A DNA stretch of 64,000 nucleotides, from assembly GCA_016709995.1 (NCBI GenBank), contig JADJLQ010000001.1:3196001-3260000 (forward strand). Reading direction: 5' to 3'. The first letter of the stretch is position 1. The number at the start of each line of letters is the position of its first letter. Shown here piece by piece: positions 10,401 through 18,246 of this stretch. The position numbers and the translations under genes were made by a program. The stretch is from Saprospiraceae bacterium. Lineage in GTDB: Bacteria > Bacteroidota > Bacteroidia > Chitinophagales > Saprospiraceae. The notes beneath the pieces were generated by a model. The model did not search any database, was not told where the DNA came from, and saw nothing but the letters and a program-made list of their open reading frames with translations.

Positions 10401-10563
10401 CTTTAACTAGAATAGTAGCACCCGGCACACCATCCCCGTTTTCGTCCCGTATAATACCAGAAACCTTGATGTCCTGGGCAAGAATCGTAAAGGAACTGCC
10501 TAGTAACATCAGTAAAAAAGCCGTTTTGGCTTGAAACAGTGTTAAGTAAAGTTTTTTTATCAT
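7417..10563 (-). CDS. SusC/RagA family TonB-linked outer membrane transporter
   Basis: A 1048-residue TonB-dependent beta-barrel that imports oligosaccharides with its SusD lid. In order: signal peptide, carboxypeptidase-D-like domain (about 30-110, with GVPGATILVKGT), the TonB-box-like DEIVVIGYG, the plug domain (LKGRAAGVSIVSNG, then the IRIRG and MEILKDASATAIYGSRGAGGV blocks) and the barrel to a terminal Phe (GGINLKF). Length is typical. It is the first gene of the susCD unit and diverges from the LacI regulator. The 134-bp gap holds a near-perfect LacI-type operator, so repression or activation by that regulator is likely. Confidence 0.96.
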   Translation of the reverse strand: MIKKLYLTLFQAKTAFLLMLLGSSFTILAQDIKVSGIIRDENGDGVPGATILVKGTNSGTASDVNGYYSLSAPATGILTVSYIGYQSMDISINGQSTLDITITPAASSLDEIVVIGYGSQKKRDVTGSVTSVSEVTLKEVPAPNILSQLKGRAAGVSIVSNGSTPGSQGSIRIRGNRTLTTGNGDGLDGPLVVVDGIPYGGLNDINPDDIASMEILKDASATAIYGSRGAGGVILITTKRGKVGKPVLTYDGYHGVTDVLAKYHVMNGQEYAQFKDDAAKYNTVSPGTTPYPLTALESANLAAGVNTDWQDLLYQQGFNTSHQLGLQGGVENTQYSLGLGYFNEKGVISQQNFDRMSIRATLDQKLGKSIKIGLNTINTLSHTNNPGGGGVPGFLTGLSPLSKPYNDDGSVNLFPKLGSIDAAQISPLTLISRADDIVSNSRSIRTFNSLYGEVNILDGFKYRFNAGLNFSQSAFNGYGPPNTYVNNATVQSSSNADLSNTEFWDVNLQHLLYYDKVFAQKHKLGLTALFEVTKNHSLGSNFNVKGVPADYIQTANFALASGAPTANANNGNFFSETGLLSYMARANYSYDGKYMITATYRRDGSSTLSPGNQYFDYPAIGLGWNVTNEPFMKDLSFLTNLKLRGGWGISGNRNVGAYSTLGALSAGYYNFGTTTAGQVLAYTVTNLPASDLGWQSTSQIDFGLEIGLFKDRITGNFDVYHQKTKDILLSVSLPPSNGAGSTLKNLGRTEGKGFESSVTVDIFRNPSGFNWSTDLIYFYNREEITQLTTPKELDNKGNGWFVGQPLTVIYDYKKLGNWQLTDASDGTLAKQTSPIQLPGQIRVEDVDGNGKIDAADRQIIGNFQPKWEGGFTNRISYKGFDFSTVIYARMGMKALVPYLSGTSGGGSGFGFFNQGRSNQYKVDYWTNENPTNAFPRPDGNAGVKDFASVNTYYDGSFIKMRSINLGYTFNSKSLSKAGISGARVYLNATNPFIIWAPLVRDDLGVDPEGNSNATTGTVIGDGVPTRQISVNLNNPPVKQITGGINLKF

Positions 10564-10640
10564 ATCATTTTTTGATTAAATACAGAAAAAAGCAAGCGTT
10601 TTTTAGAAAGAACGAATATATAACACGATTTTGATAAAAA

Positions 10641-10654
10641 TGTAATCGCTTACA
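10641..10654. promoter_or_regulatory. LacI-family operator between susC and the regulator gene
   Basis: TGTAATCGCTTACA is a 12-of-14 symmetrical palindrome with the central CG typical of LacI-family operators. It lies between the divergent susC and lacI-type genes, just upstream of the regulator's -7 element, so autoregulation and control of susCD are both plausible. Confidence 0.65.
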
Positions 10655-10674
10655 ATTTTTTCATAATTTTTTTT

Positions 10675-10682
10675 TAAATTTG
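10675..10682 (+). promoter_or_regulatory. Bacteroidota -7 element (TAnnTTTG) of the LacI-type gene
   Basis: TAAATTTG fits the Bacteroidota sigma-A -7 consensus and lies 15 bp before the ATG at 10698. It overlaps the TTG at 10680, arguing against that longer start. No clear TTTG -33 box is seen. Confidence 0.55.
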
Positions 10683-10697
10683 TCTTCTTCCTCAACA

Positions 10698-11723
10698 ATG
10701 ATGAGAGAAAAAGACATCACCATATATGACCTGGCTAAATCGCTCAAACTTTCTATTGCGACTGTAAGCAGAGCTTTAAAAGACGACCCTGTCGTCAACA
10801 AAAAGACTAAAAAGAGAATTATAGAATTAGCAGAATCCCTCGGGTACAGGACCAATCATTTTGCAAAAAACCTAAGGACACAAAAAACAAATACGATCGG
10901 AGTCATTATCCCCCGTCTCAACAGCTATTTTATGTCTACAGTCATAGCAGGGATGGAATCTATAGCCAATCGGGCCGGATATAATCTGATAATATCTCAA
11001 TCCGCCGAAGCCCTTGAAAAAGAGATAGATAGTGCGCAAACAATGTTTAAAAACAGGGTAGATGGCCTCCTTGTTTCACTTGGATATGGCACCACCAATC
11101 TTAATCATTTTGATCAATTTCTCCATAAAAAGATTCCCCTCATATTTTTTGACAGGACCTCATCACAATCTCCTTTTACCAATATAGTGCTGGACAATGA
11201 AAAAGCAGCTTTTGACGCCACGCAGCATCTGATAGACCAGGGATGTAGACAGATCGTACATATCACTGCCGATACAGGTTTGGAGATATACCGTCACCGT
11301 CTGCAAGGCTATCAAAATGCCCTGGCCAAACATCAAATAGAATTTAAAGAAGAACTTGTGCTGGAAGCCAACCTAAGCATGGAATCAGGGCATGAAATTG
11401 CTAAGCGCATACTCGCTATGAGAAAAAGACCAGATGGTATCTTTGCTGCCAACGATAGCTCAGCAGTAGGATGTATGATTAAACTTAAAGAAAACGGTAT
11501 CAAGTTTCCTGAAGACATCGCCATAGTTGGATTTAACAATGACCCTATATCTATTGTGATCGAACCCAATTTGACTACCATCAATTATCCGGGATACGAA
11601 ATGGGTGAGCTCGCCGCCAGTCAGCTCATCAGTCATCTCCGAGGATCACATTCATTACAAATGACCAAAACTATTGTTCTTCATCACGAATTGCTGGTCC
11701 GGCAATCCAGTCTTAGAAAGTAA
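10698..11723 (+). CDS. LacI family transcriptional regulator
   Basis: A 341-residue DNA-binding regulator. The N-terminal helix-turn-helix reads DITIYDLAKSLKLSIATVSRAL, followed by the hinge helix (KNLRTQKTNTIGVIIP). The periplasmic-binding-protein-like sensor domain follows (residues about 60-335), with the usual GFNNDP and LTTINYP blocks near its end. The ATG at 10698 is preferred over an in-frame TTG at 10680, which lies inside the promoter. It is divergent from susCD and followed by a sugar dehydrogenase, so it most likely responds to a monosaccharide or sugar acid from that locus. The target palindrome at 10641-10654 is adjacent. Confidence 0.93.
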   Translation: MMREKDITIYDLAKSLKLSIATVSRALKDDPVVNKKTKKRIIELAESLGYRTNHFAKNLRTQKTNTIGVIIPRLNSYFMSTVIAGMESIANRAGYNLIISQSAEALEKEIDSAQTMFKNRVDGLLVSLGYGTTNLNHFDQFLHKKIPLIFFDRTSSQSPFTNIVLDNEKAAFDATQHLIDQGCRQIVHITADTGLEIYRHRLQGYQNALAKHQIEFKEELVLEANLSMESGHEIAKRILAMRKRPDGIFAANDSSAVGCMIKLKENGIKFPEDIAIVGFNNDPISIVIEPNLTTINYPGYEMGELAASQLISHLRGSHSLQMTKTIVLHHELLVRQSSLRK

Positions 11724-11778
11724 TTTTATATTTTGTGCTTCCTATCTATACAAAACCATTATCACAACAAACAGAATC

Positions 11779-12525
11779 ATGAGTGAAACTTCACCAATAG
11801 CTATTGTAACCGGCGGTGGCTCAGGCATCGGATTGGGTATTGCCCAGAAATTTGTAAAAGCAGGTATCAGGACCATTATCGTCGGTAGGGACGAGGTTAA
11901 ACTCAATGCTGCACTTTCCGAGATTGGCGATGGAGCTTATGCCCGGGCATGTGACCTGTCTGACCTCTCCTCTATACCACCATTCATAGCTAATCTGGTC
12001 AAAGAGTTTGGTCAAATAGATATCCTGGTCAATAATGCCGGTATCAATATGAAAAAAGATTTTGTCGAAGTGACCGACGAAGATTTTCAAAAAGTATTGA
12101 CGACCAACCTCTGCGCAGTATTTGCCATCACTCGGGAAGTAGTGAAAGACATGTTACTTCGCGAGCAAGGGTCTATCATCAATATTAGCTCTATGGCTGC
12201 TCAGTATGGATTGCCCAGGGTCATTGCCTATTCAGCTTCCAAGACCGCTATTGAAGGATTTACGAGGGCGATGGCAGCTGAACTCTCCGGCAGGGGTATC
12301 CGAGTCAATTGTATCGCCCCCGGCTTTATCGAAACTGCTATGACAGCTAAAGCGCTCAATGACGATCCTGCTCGCAAAGCCAAAGTCTTCGCGCGTACGC
12401 CTATGGGTAGGATGGGCCAACCCTCCGATATCGGTGCTGCGGCAGCTTATTATGCTTCAGCGGATTCAGGTTTTGTCACCGGAACTGTTCTTTGTGTGGA
12501 TGGTGGTAATTCTATAGGGTTTTAA
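11779..12525 (+). CDS. Short-chain dehydrogenase/reductase, gluconate 5-dehydrogenase-like
   Basis: A 248-residue classical SDR. Visible: cofactor loop TGGGSGIG (11-18), NNAG (85-88), Asn110, the catalytic serine at ISS (136-138), and YxxxK with Tyr151 and Lys155. It ends with the usual VLCVDGG strand. The ATG at 11779 gives the standard N-terminus; an upstream in-frame TTG would overlap the regulator gene. Position after the LacI regulator and in the same locus as an idonate-type dehydrogenase suggests IdnO-like reduction of 5-ketogluconate, but 3-oxoacyl-ACP reductase-type enzymes have the same motifs. The next gene converges on it. Confidence 0.85.
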   Translation: MSETSPIAIVTGGGSGIGLGIAQKFVKAGIRTIIVGRDEVKLNAALSEIGDGAYARACDLSDLSSIPPFIANLVKEFGQIDILVNNAGINMKKDFVEVTDEDFQKVLTTNLCAVFAITREVVKDMLLREQGSIINISSMAAQYGLPRVIAYSASKTAIEGFTRAMAAELSGRGIRVNCIAPGFIETAMTAKALNDDPARKAKVFARTPMGRMGQPSDIGAAAAYYASADSGFVTGTVLCVDGGNSIGF

Positions 12526-12572
12526 TAGATCAGACTTCAGATTTCAGAGATTAGACTCAGACTCAGAAATGT

Positions 12573-12630
12573 GACTGCTATCTACTGACTGCTACCTTCT
12601 GACTGCTGACTGCCGATTCTGACTGCTACC
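12573..12630. repeat. GACTGCT heptamer repeat tract
   Basis: Five copies of GACTGC[TC] start at 12573, 12587, 12601, 12608 and 12621, mostly 13-14 bp apart. They fill the gap between the converging SDR and dnaB genes. The preceding 40 bp (CAGACTTCAGATTTCAG-like) is also repetitive. It has no coding potential. Confidence 0.7.
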
Positions 12631-12636
12631 CTCTAA

Positions 12637-14166
12637 TCAAAATGGCACATCGTCGTCAGAATTCATCCTGCTTTGTCGGGTGATTAATCCACTAAATGGC
12701 GTTTGTGCAGGAGTAGGCATATCCCCACGTAATTTTGTAAAATCAAAATCCTCCAGGTCTGTAAACTTAGCAAATCGATCAATAAATTTGAGTTGAACAG
12801 TATCTAGCGGACCATTTCGATGTTTGGCAATAATGATTTCTACCACACCTTTGGGCAAGGAATCGTCTACGCCTTCCATTTCATAATAATCCGGCCTGTA
12901 TATAAAAGTGACGATATCCGCGTCCTGCTCGATGGCGCCAGATTCCCTCAAGTCTGATAGCATGGGCCTTTTAGCTCCACCCCTGGTCTCGACCGCCCTG
13001 CTGAGCTGAGATAAGGCTATTACGGGTACATTTAATTCTTTGGCAAGCCCTTTGAGTGCTCTGGAGATAGACGATATCTCTTGCTCACGAGTACCCGATT
13101 TGTTATCGCTGCGGCCACTCATGAGCTGCAGATAATCTATGATGATCATTTTGATGTCATGATGCATTTTGAGCCTTCGGCATTTAGCCCGGAGCTCGAA
13201 AATGTTGATACCAGGTGTATCATCGATATAGATCGGCACATCACTCATTTTTTCGATGGCCTGATGAAGTTTGGACCACTCCTCCGGCTCGAGGCGACCA
13301 TTCCGCATTTTGCCACCTTCAATCTCAGCTTCGAGGGAGAGCAACCTGGTCACTAATTGTTGACTGGCCATCTCCAAAGAAAATATAGCGATCGGCATTT
13401 TGTGATCAAATGCTGCATTGCGTGCCATAGCTAGGGTAAATGCAGTTTTACCCATACCCGGTCTGGCCGCTACGATGATCAAATCTGATGGTTGCCAGCC
13501 GGAGGTTAGACGGTCCAGGGCTGTAAATCCGGAAGGAACTCCGGTGAGACCTTCTTCCCTTTGAGATATTTGCTCCAGATGTTTTTGAGCTTTGGCTGCC
13601 AAAGCACCTAAGGTCTCATAACCCCGGTTGAGGTTGCCCTGGGTGACATCATACAGGTTTTTTTCTGTCTCGTCCAGCAAGTCAAAGACATCCATGGTCT
13701 CGTCAAAAGCACCACTAATCGTCGATGTACCTATACGGATCAATTCACGTTGGATAAATTTTTGAGCCACGATGCGGGCGTGATACTCACTATTGGCTGC
13801 AGAGCCTACTTTATTCGACAGATCTACCAGGTATTGGATCCCGCCTGCATTTTCTAGTTCAGCAGCTTTTTTGAGCGCTTCGTGTACCGTGAGCAGGTCT
13901 ATAGGCTGAGTCTTTTCAAAAAGCCCCAACATAGATCGGTATATCAGCTGATTTTGTGGTTTATAAAAACTTTCAGGCTTGAGTATATTGATAACTACGG
14001 CGAGTGCATCTTTGTCGATCATAATGGCTCCAAGCACTGCCTCTTCGAGTGGTACTGCCTGTGGTTGTATCCTGCCATAAGTCATGACACTCGCATCGTC
14101 CTCCACTTTCTTGATCGCTCGTCGTCCCGCGGTATTGATATTGACTATTGAATCAGGTTTTTCCAT
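12637..14166 (-). CDS. dnaB: Replicative DNA helicase DnaB
   Basis: Hexameric 5'-3' helicase that unwinds DNA ahead of the replisome and binds primase. The 509-residue protein has the N-terminal primase-interaction domain (about 35-135; PLEEAVLGAIMID) and a linker. The RecA-like C-terminal domain carries Walker A ARPGMGKT (234-241), the FSLEM motif, Walker B-type MIIIDYLQL and the SQLSRAVE/RGG/MLSDLRESGAIEQDAD block. Length and motif order are normal, with no intein. A sequence matching a DnaA box lies about 140 bp upstream. It is an ordinary housekeeping gene. Confidence 0.97.
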   Translation of the reverse strand: MEKPDSIVNINTAGRRAIKKVEDDASVMTYGRIQPQAVPLEEAVLGAIMIDKDALAVVINILKPESFYKPQNQLIYRSMLGLFEKTQPIDLLTVHEALKKAAELENAGGIQYLVDLSNKVGSAANSEYHARIVAQKFIQRELIRIGTSTISGAFDETMDVFDLLDETEKNLYDVTQGNLNRGYETLGALAAKAQKHLEQISQREEGLTGVPSGFTALDRLTSGWQPSDLIIVAARPGMGKTAFTLAMARNAAFDHKMPIAIFSLEMASQQLVTRLLSLEAEIEGGKMRNGRLEPEEWSKLHQAIEKMSDVPIYIDDTPGINIFELRAKCRRLKMHHDIKMIIIDYLQLMSGRSDNKSGTREQEISSISRALKGLAKELNVPVIALSQLSRAVETRGGAKRPMLSDLRESGAIEQDADIVTFIYRPDYYEMEGVDDSLPKGVVEIIIAKHRNGPLDTVQLKFIDRFAKFTDLEDFDFTKLRGDMPTPAQTPFSGLITRQSRMNSDDDVPF

Positions 14167-14466
14167 TATACAGTGACAAACATAATCTTAAAAAATATAT
14201 ATAACTGAACTTTAATATCAGTCATCGTCTCAAATGTAGTGAGGCTGTTGCAATTAAAAATCTTTATAACGGTGCATTCGGGTTTTCACCCTGTTGGTTT
14301 GGTGTGGATAACCTGTTGGTGTATAGGCTTTAGACTACGTAAAATATTGCTAGTCAAGTACTGAGCATGCTTATTTCCTTCAAAATGAGATTGTTTAAAA
14401 GATTTAAATTTTTTCAAGAAGTTTTTATAAAATGCATAAAATAATCTCTCAGAATTCAGAACCATT
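14167..14466. other. Gene-free 300 bp with a DnaA-box match and short repeats
   Basis: No gene is visible. TGTGGATAA at 14303-14311 is an exact match to the E. coli DnaA box in reverse orientation. It is flanked by two CCTGTTGGT repeats (about 14290 and 14312), with AT-rich DNA on the DUF1003 side. One box is not enough to call an origin; it may simply sit in the dnaB promoter region. Confidence 0.4.
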
Positions 14467-15174
14467 TTAAGCTGATTTTTTTAGATTGACTTGTGTTAAA
14501 ATATCATTCATCATATCAATTTGAACTTTTTGTATTTCTAACAGCTCTTGTTGTTGTTTCATGATTAGGTGGTCAATTTTTTCGTGCAATATTCTGATCT
14601 CCAGCTCTGATTTGAGATTGATCATATAATCTTTTTTTGCCCGCTCTCTGTCTTTTTCTTCCTGCCGGTTTTGACTCATCATAATCACCGGAGCTTGCAT
14701 AGCAGCCAGGCAAGACAAGATCAGATTGAGCAAGATAAATGGATATGGATCAAAGCCTTTATTGGACAACCAAAACGCATTCACCATGATCCAAATGACC
14801 AGAAAAACTCCGAAAGAAATGATAAAGGTCCAGCTTCCACCGAATATGGCTACTTTATCTGCAATATGCTGACCATATGTGATGGAATCGGTATCCTCTT
14901 TATTTATTTTATCCGACAAGGTGGATTCTTCAGATACAGAAGTCATCACATTTTTTTCCAATTCAGACAGTTCGCCGATTTCTTTGAGTAAAAACTGGGA
15001 GATGTATTTTTCTCTGTAAAAATTAAGTTCACTCAGTGATATATTGCTTTCCTGGCCAAATGAAGAACTATCCTGTCTTATCAAATCCATGATCATTGGG
15101 CGGATAGTCCTACCTGATATTCTATCTGTCTCAGGAAATTCTTTATCAGAAATATCGCTCTTAAATGTTTTCAT
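14467..15174 (-). CDS. DUF1003 domain-containing membrane protein
   Basis: A 235-residue inner-membrane protein of unknown function. The DUF1003 core has two transmembrane helices (about 110-130, starting GSWTFIISFG, and 145-165) separated by the GFDPYPFILLN loop. The second helix is followed by the conserved QAPVIMMSQNRQ segment. The C-terminal 60 residues are charged and likely a coiled coil (LEIRILHEKIDHLIMKQQQ). The N-terminal 100 residues precede the domain and are mostly hydrophilic. It is a single gene between dnaB and a divergent amidase; context gives no functional hint. Confidence 0.8.
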   Translation of the reverse strand: MKTFKSDISDKEFPETDRISGRTIRPMIMDLIRQDSSSFGQESNISLSELNFYREKYISQFLLKEIGELSELEKNVMTSVSEESTLSDKINKEDTDSITYGQHIADKVAIFGGSWTFIISFGVFLVIWIMVNAFWLSNKGFDPYPFILLNLILSCLAAMQAPVIMMSQNRQEEKDRERAKKDYMINLKSELEIRILHEKIDHLIMKQQQELLEIQKVQIDMMNDILTQVNLKKSA

Positions 15175-15251
15175 TTTTATAACTGGATTAATGGAAAATC
15201 TTGTGATCCTTATTAAAATTAGCTTATTTTCAACAACTTAAATTAATCTTT

Positions 15252-16856
15252 ATGTCTTCCAGACGCCGTTTTATACACCATTCAATCCTGGCTGCAGCTG
15301 GTATCAATACACTCCTCCTGAGTCGGTGCAAAGACCTAACTGTGCAGTCTAAATCTGAAGTAACCGATGTATTTGACCTGGATGAGGTGACGATTGAATC
15401 ATTGCAAAAAATGTATAGTGCCGGTTCTACTTCCGCTGAAAAGGTGACTCAAGCCTATCTCGAACGGATTGCCGCCATCGATCAGGCTGGTATCAAACTC
15501 AATGCTATCATAGAGATCAATCCTGATGCACTCCTGATAGCAAAAGCATTGGATGCTGAGCGCAAAGCCGGTACCATACGAGGACCGCTCCATGGCATCC
15601 CAATCCTGATCAAAGACAATATCAATACGGCTGACAAAATGATGACTACTGCAGGAGCCTTGGCTTTGGTAGGCAATATTGCCTCCAAAGATGCTTTCAT
15701 TGTAGAAAAACTCAGACAAGCAGGAGTAGTGCTGCTGGGCAAAACCAATCTCAGTGAATGGGCCAATTTTAGAAGCACCCGAAGCAGCAGCGGGTGGAGT
15801 AGTCGTGGTGGTCAAACCAAAAACCCTTATGTCCTGGACCACAGTCCCTGTGGATCCAGTTCAGGGTCAGGCTCAGCGGTATCTGCCAATCTGTGTACAA
15901 TAGCTATAGGTACAGAGACAGACGGATCTGTAGCTTGTCCGGCCAGTATCAATGGAGTGGTTGGCATCAAACCTACTGTAGGACTTTGGAGCCGCTCAGG
16001 CATCATCCCTATCTCGCATACTCAAGATACGGCAGGTCCGATGGCTCGAACGGTGACGGATGCTGCTGTATTATTAACCGCTTTGCAGGGCAAAGATCCT
16101 CAGGATGAGGCTACGAATGCAAATCCGGATTCTGGCTTGAATTATGCCAAAGATTTAAACCTGGCGACCATGCAAGGCATGCGGTTGGGTATCGATGCTT
16201 CATTACTTAAACGGCATGAGGAGATCGATGACTTGCTTGGAAAGACCCTGGACCTTCTCCGGTCAAACGGCGCTGCTATAGTCGAGGTAGATTATATGGG
16301 GCCAAATGGCAAAATCAATGATCCTGAATTTATGGTCCTCAAATATGAATTTAAATATGGGGTTGAAAAATATCTACAAACTGAAAATTTTAAATATAAA
16401 ACGCTGAAAGATATCATTCAATTTAATAAAGACCATAAAGAGGAAGCTATGCCTTACTTCCAACAAGAGATCCTGGAACAATGTGCTGAACTGGGTGATC
16501 TGCAGACCAAAGAATATCTGCTTGCCCTTAAAAATTCACATGAAGTGGCTCGAATAGCGATCGACAGTCTGCTTAAACAAAACAAATTGAATGCTTTGAT
16601 AGGTCCTGCCACCGGGGCCAGTTGGTGCATAGATAAAGTCAATGGGGATCATTGGACCGGCTATGGTGCTTATGGTATTTCTGCAGTCGCAGGCTATCCC
16701 AGTGTGACGGTACCGATGGGTTATATCCACGAGCTCCCTATAGGCTTGAGTTTTATGGGTACCGCTTATGATGAACAGAATCTGATCAAGCTGGCTTTTG
16801 CTTTCGAACAATTGACTAAAGCGCGAAGAGCTCCAAAATTTATTCCATCCATTTAA
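15252..16856 (+). CDS. Exported amidase (amidase signature family)
   Basis: Ser-Ser-Lys amidase, 534 residues. The N-terminus SSRRRFIHHS plus a hydrophobic stretch is a Tat-type signal, so it should work in the periplasm. The catalytic set is visible: Lys121 in HGIPILIKDN, the bridging serine in CGSSSGSGS (about 202), and the nucleophile in TDGSVACPAS (Ser226). The length suits the peptide/aryl-amidase-like exported group rather than GatA. It stands alone ahead of an esterase gene 64 bp downstream. The substrate is unknown; peptide amides or aryl acylamides are likely. Confidence 0.9.
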   Translation: MSSRRRFIHHSILAAAGINTLLLSRCKDLTVQSKSEVTDVFDLDEVTIESLQKMYSAGSTSAEKVTQAYLERIAAIDQAGIKLNAIIEINPDALLIAKALDAERKAGTIRGPLHGIPILIKDNINTADKMMTTAGALALVGNIASKDAFIVEKLRQAGVVLLGKTNLSEWANFRSTRSSSGWSSRGGQTKNPYVLDHSPCGSSSGSGSAVSANLCTIAIGTETDGSVACPASINGVVGIKPTVGLWSRSGIIPISHTQDTAGPMARTVTDAAVLLTALQGKDPQDEATNANPDSGLNYAKDLNLATMQGMRLGIDASLLKRHEEIDDLLGKTLDLLRSNGAAIVEVDYMGPNGKINDPEFMVLKYEFKYGVEKYLQTENFKYKTLKDIIQFNKDHKEEAMPYFQQEILEQCAELGDLQTKEYLLALKNSHEVARIAIDSLLKQNKLNALIGPATGASWCIDKVNGDHWTGYGAYGISAVAGYPSVTVPMGYIHELPIGLSFMGTAYDEQNLIKLAFAFEQLTKARRAPKFIPSI

Positions 16857-16920
16857 AATGACCGGTTACAATCTATTTACTTATTCAATATTTTTACTTT
16901 GTAAACTCAAAATATGATCT

Positions 16921-18225
16921 ATGAATTCTTTTATTAAGTTTTCATTTCTCTCGGTGTTTCTGTTGTTTATACTTCGAATGAGTGCACAACCTCCTGAGCG
17001 ACCCATCAAAATCCATGTATCACCCGATCACACTGACTGGACCTACAAACCCGGCGAAAAAGTAACCTATACCGTCACGGTCACCCGCAATGAGGAGCTG
17101 GTGCCTAACTGTATGATCCGGTACGAAATCGGCCAGGAGAAAATGACCCCCATGAAAAAAGATTCAATGATATTGACCAATGGAACGGTCAAACTGGATG
17201 GTGGTACGATGACCAATGAAGGTTTTACCAGGTGTGTGGTGTCAACAACCATAGATGGGAAAATTTATCGCGGACTAGCTACTGCCGGTTTTAATCCCCT
17301 CAACCTTAAACCGGTAGTAAAGTATCCTGCAGACTTTATGACTTATTGGGATCAGGCCAAAGCCGACCTCGCCAAAGTACCTATGGATGCGCGCATGACT
17401 TTAATGCCTGAGCGATGTACAGAAAAATCAAATGTATATCAGGTCAATCTGCAAAATTACAGAGATGGCGGCACCGCCAGGTTGTACGGCATCCTCTGTG
17501 TGCCCAAAGCAGAGGGCAAATATCCGGCTTTGTTGAGAGTACCGGGAGCGGGCGTACGGCCTTATAATGGAGATGTCAGCATGGCTGATCGGGGAGTGAT
17601 TACTTTTGAGATCGGTATCCATGGTGTGCCGGTCAATATGGATCCGGTGGTATATCAAAATCTTGGAGCGGGTCCACTTGCAGGGTACTGGGTCTATAAT
17701 CTCGATGACAAAGACAAATATTATTACAAGCGGGTCTACCTTGGTTGTATCCGGGCAAATGATTTTATCAATAGCCTACCACAATATGATGGCAGTAACC
17801 TGGCGGTCATGGGTAGTAGTCAAGGTGGAGCTTTGTCGATCGTAACCGCCGGCCTGGACTCACGAGTCAAATACCTGGCAGCTATACACCCCGCTATGTC
17901 TGATATGGCCGGTTATACTCAAAATAGAGCAGGAGGATGGCCCCATATGTTTGATAAAAATAACGCGGCCAATCTCACGGAATCCAAACTGACCACTGCA
18001 AGTTATTATGATGTAGTCAATTTTGCACGGCAGATCAAAGTGCCTGGCAGATATGCCTGGGGATTTAATGACGAAACTTGCCCACCGACTTCGATGTACC
18101 CGGCGTACAATATCATCACAGCTCCTAAGGACTTATGGTTGTACCTTGACTCAGGCCACTGGATCTACCCCGAAGAATCTGAGCGATTAAATAATTGGGT
18201 GTACGAAATGCTGACGAAAAAATGA
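16921..18225 (+). CDS. Secreted acetyl xylan esterase-like alpha/beta hydrolase (AXE1 family)
   Basis: A 434-residue secreted protein with a signal peptide (to about MSAQ, 20-23) and an N-terminal beta-sandwich-like domain (30-120). An alpha/beta hydrolase domain of the cephalosporin-C deacetylase/acetyl xylan esterase type follows. The nucleophile elbow is GSSQGG (298-303, Ser300), the acid lies around FNDETCPP and the histidine in LDSGHW. The expected role is removal of acetyl groups from plant or algal polysaccharides, which fits the GH10 xylanase at 28 kb, although the two are not linked in one operon. The acetyl-ester substrate is inferred. Confidence 0.85.
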   Translation: MNSFIKFSFLSVFLLFILRMSAQPPERPIKIHVSPDHTDWTYKPGEKVTYTVTVTRNEELVPNCMIRYEIGQEKMTPMKKDSMILTNGTVKLDGGTMTNEGFTRCVVSTTIDGKIYRGLATAGFNPLNLKPVVKYPADFMTYWDQAKADLAKVPMDARMTLMPERCTEKSNVYQVNLQNYRDGGTARLYGILCVPKAEGKYPALLRVPGAGVRPYNGDVSMADRGVITFEIGIHGVPVNMDPVVYQNLGAGPLAGYWVYNLDDKDKYYYKRVYLGCIRANDFINSLPQYDGSNLAVMGSSQGGALSIVTAGLDSRVKYLAAIHPAMSDMAGYTQNRAGGWPHMFDKNNAANLTESKLTTASYYDVVNFARQIKVPGRYAWGFNDETCPPTSMYPAYNIITAPKDLWLYLDSGHWIYPEESERLNNWVYEMLTKK

Positions 18226-18246
18226 GCATGGTTTTGTAACACTACT

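Noticed and set aside
11674..11778. Longer N-terminus for the SDR gene
   Set aside because: The extension overlaps the end of the LacI-type gene and precedes a good ATG; the SDR fold starts at MSETSPIAIVTGGG.
14281..14330. Chromosomal origin
   Set aside because: One DnaA-box match and two short repeats are not enough, and no dnaA gene is nearby.
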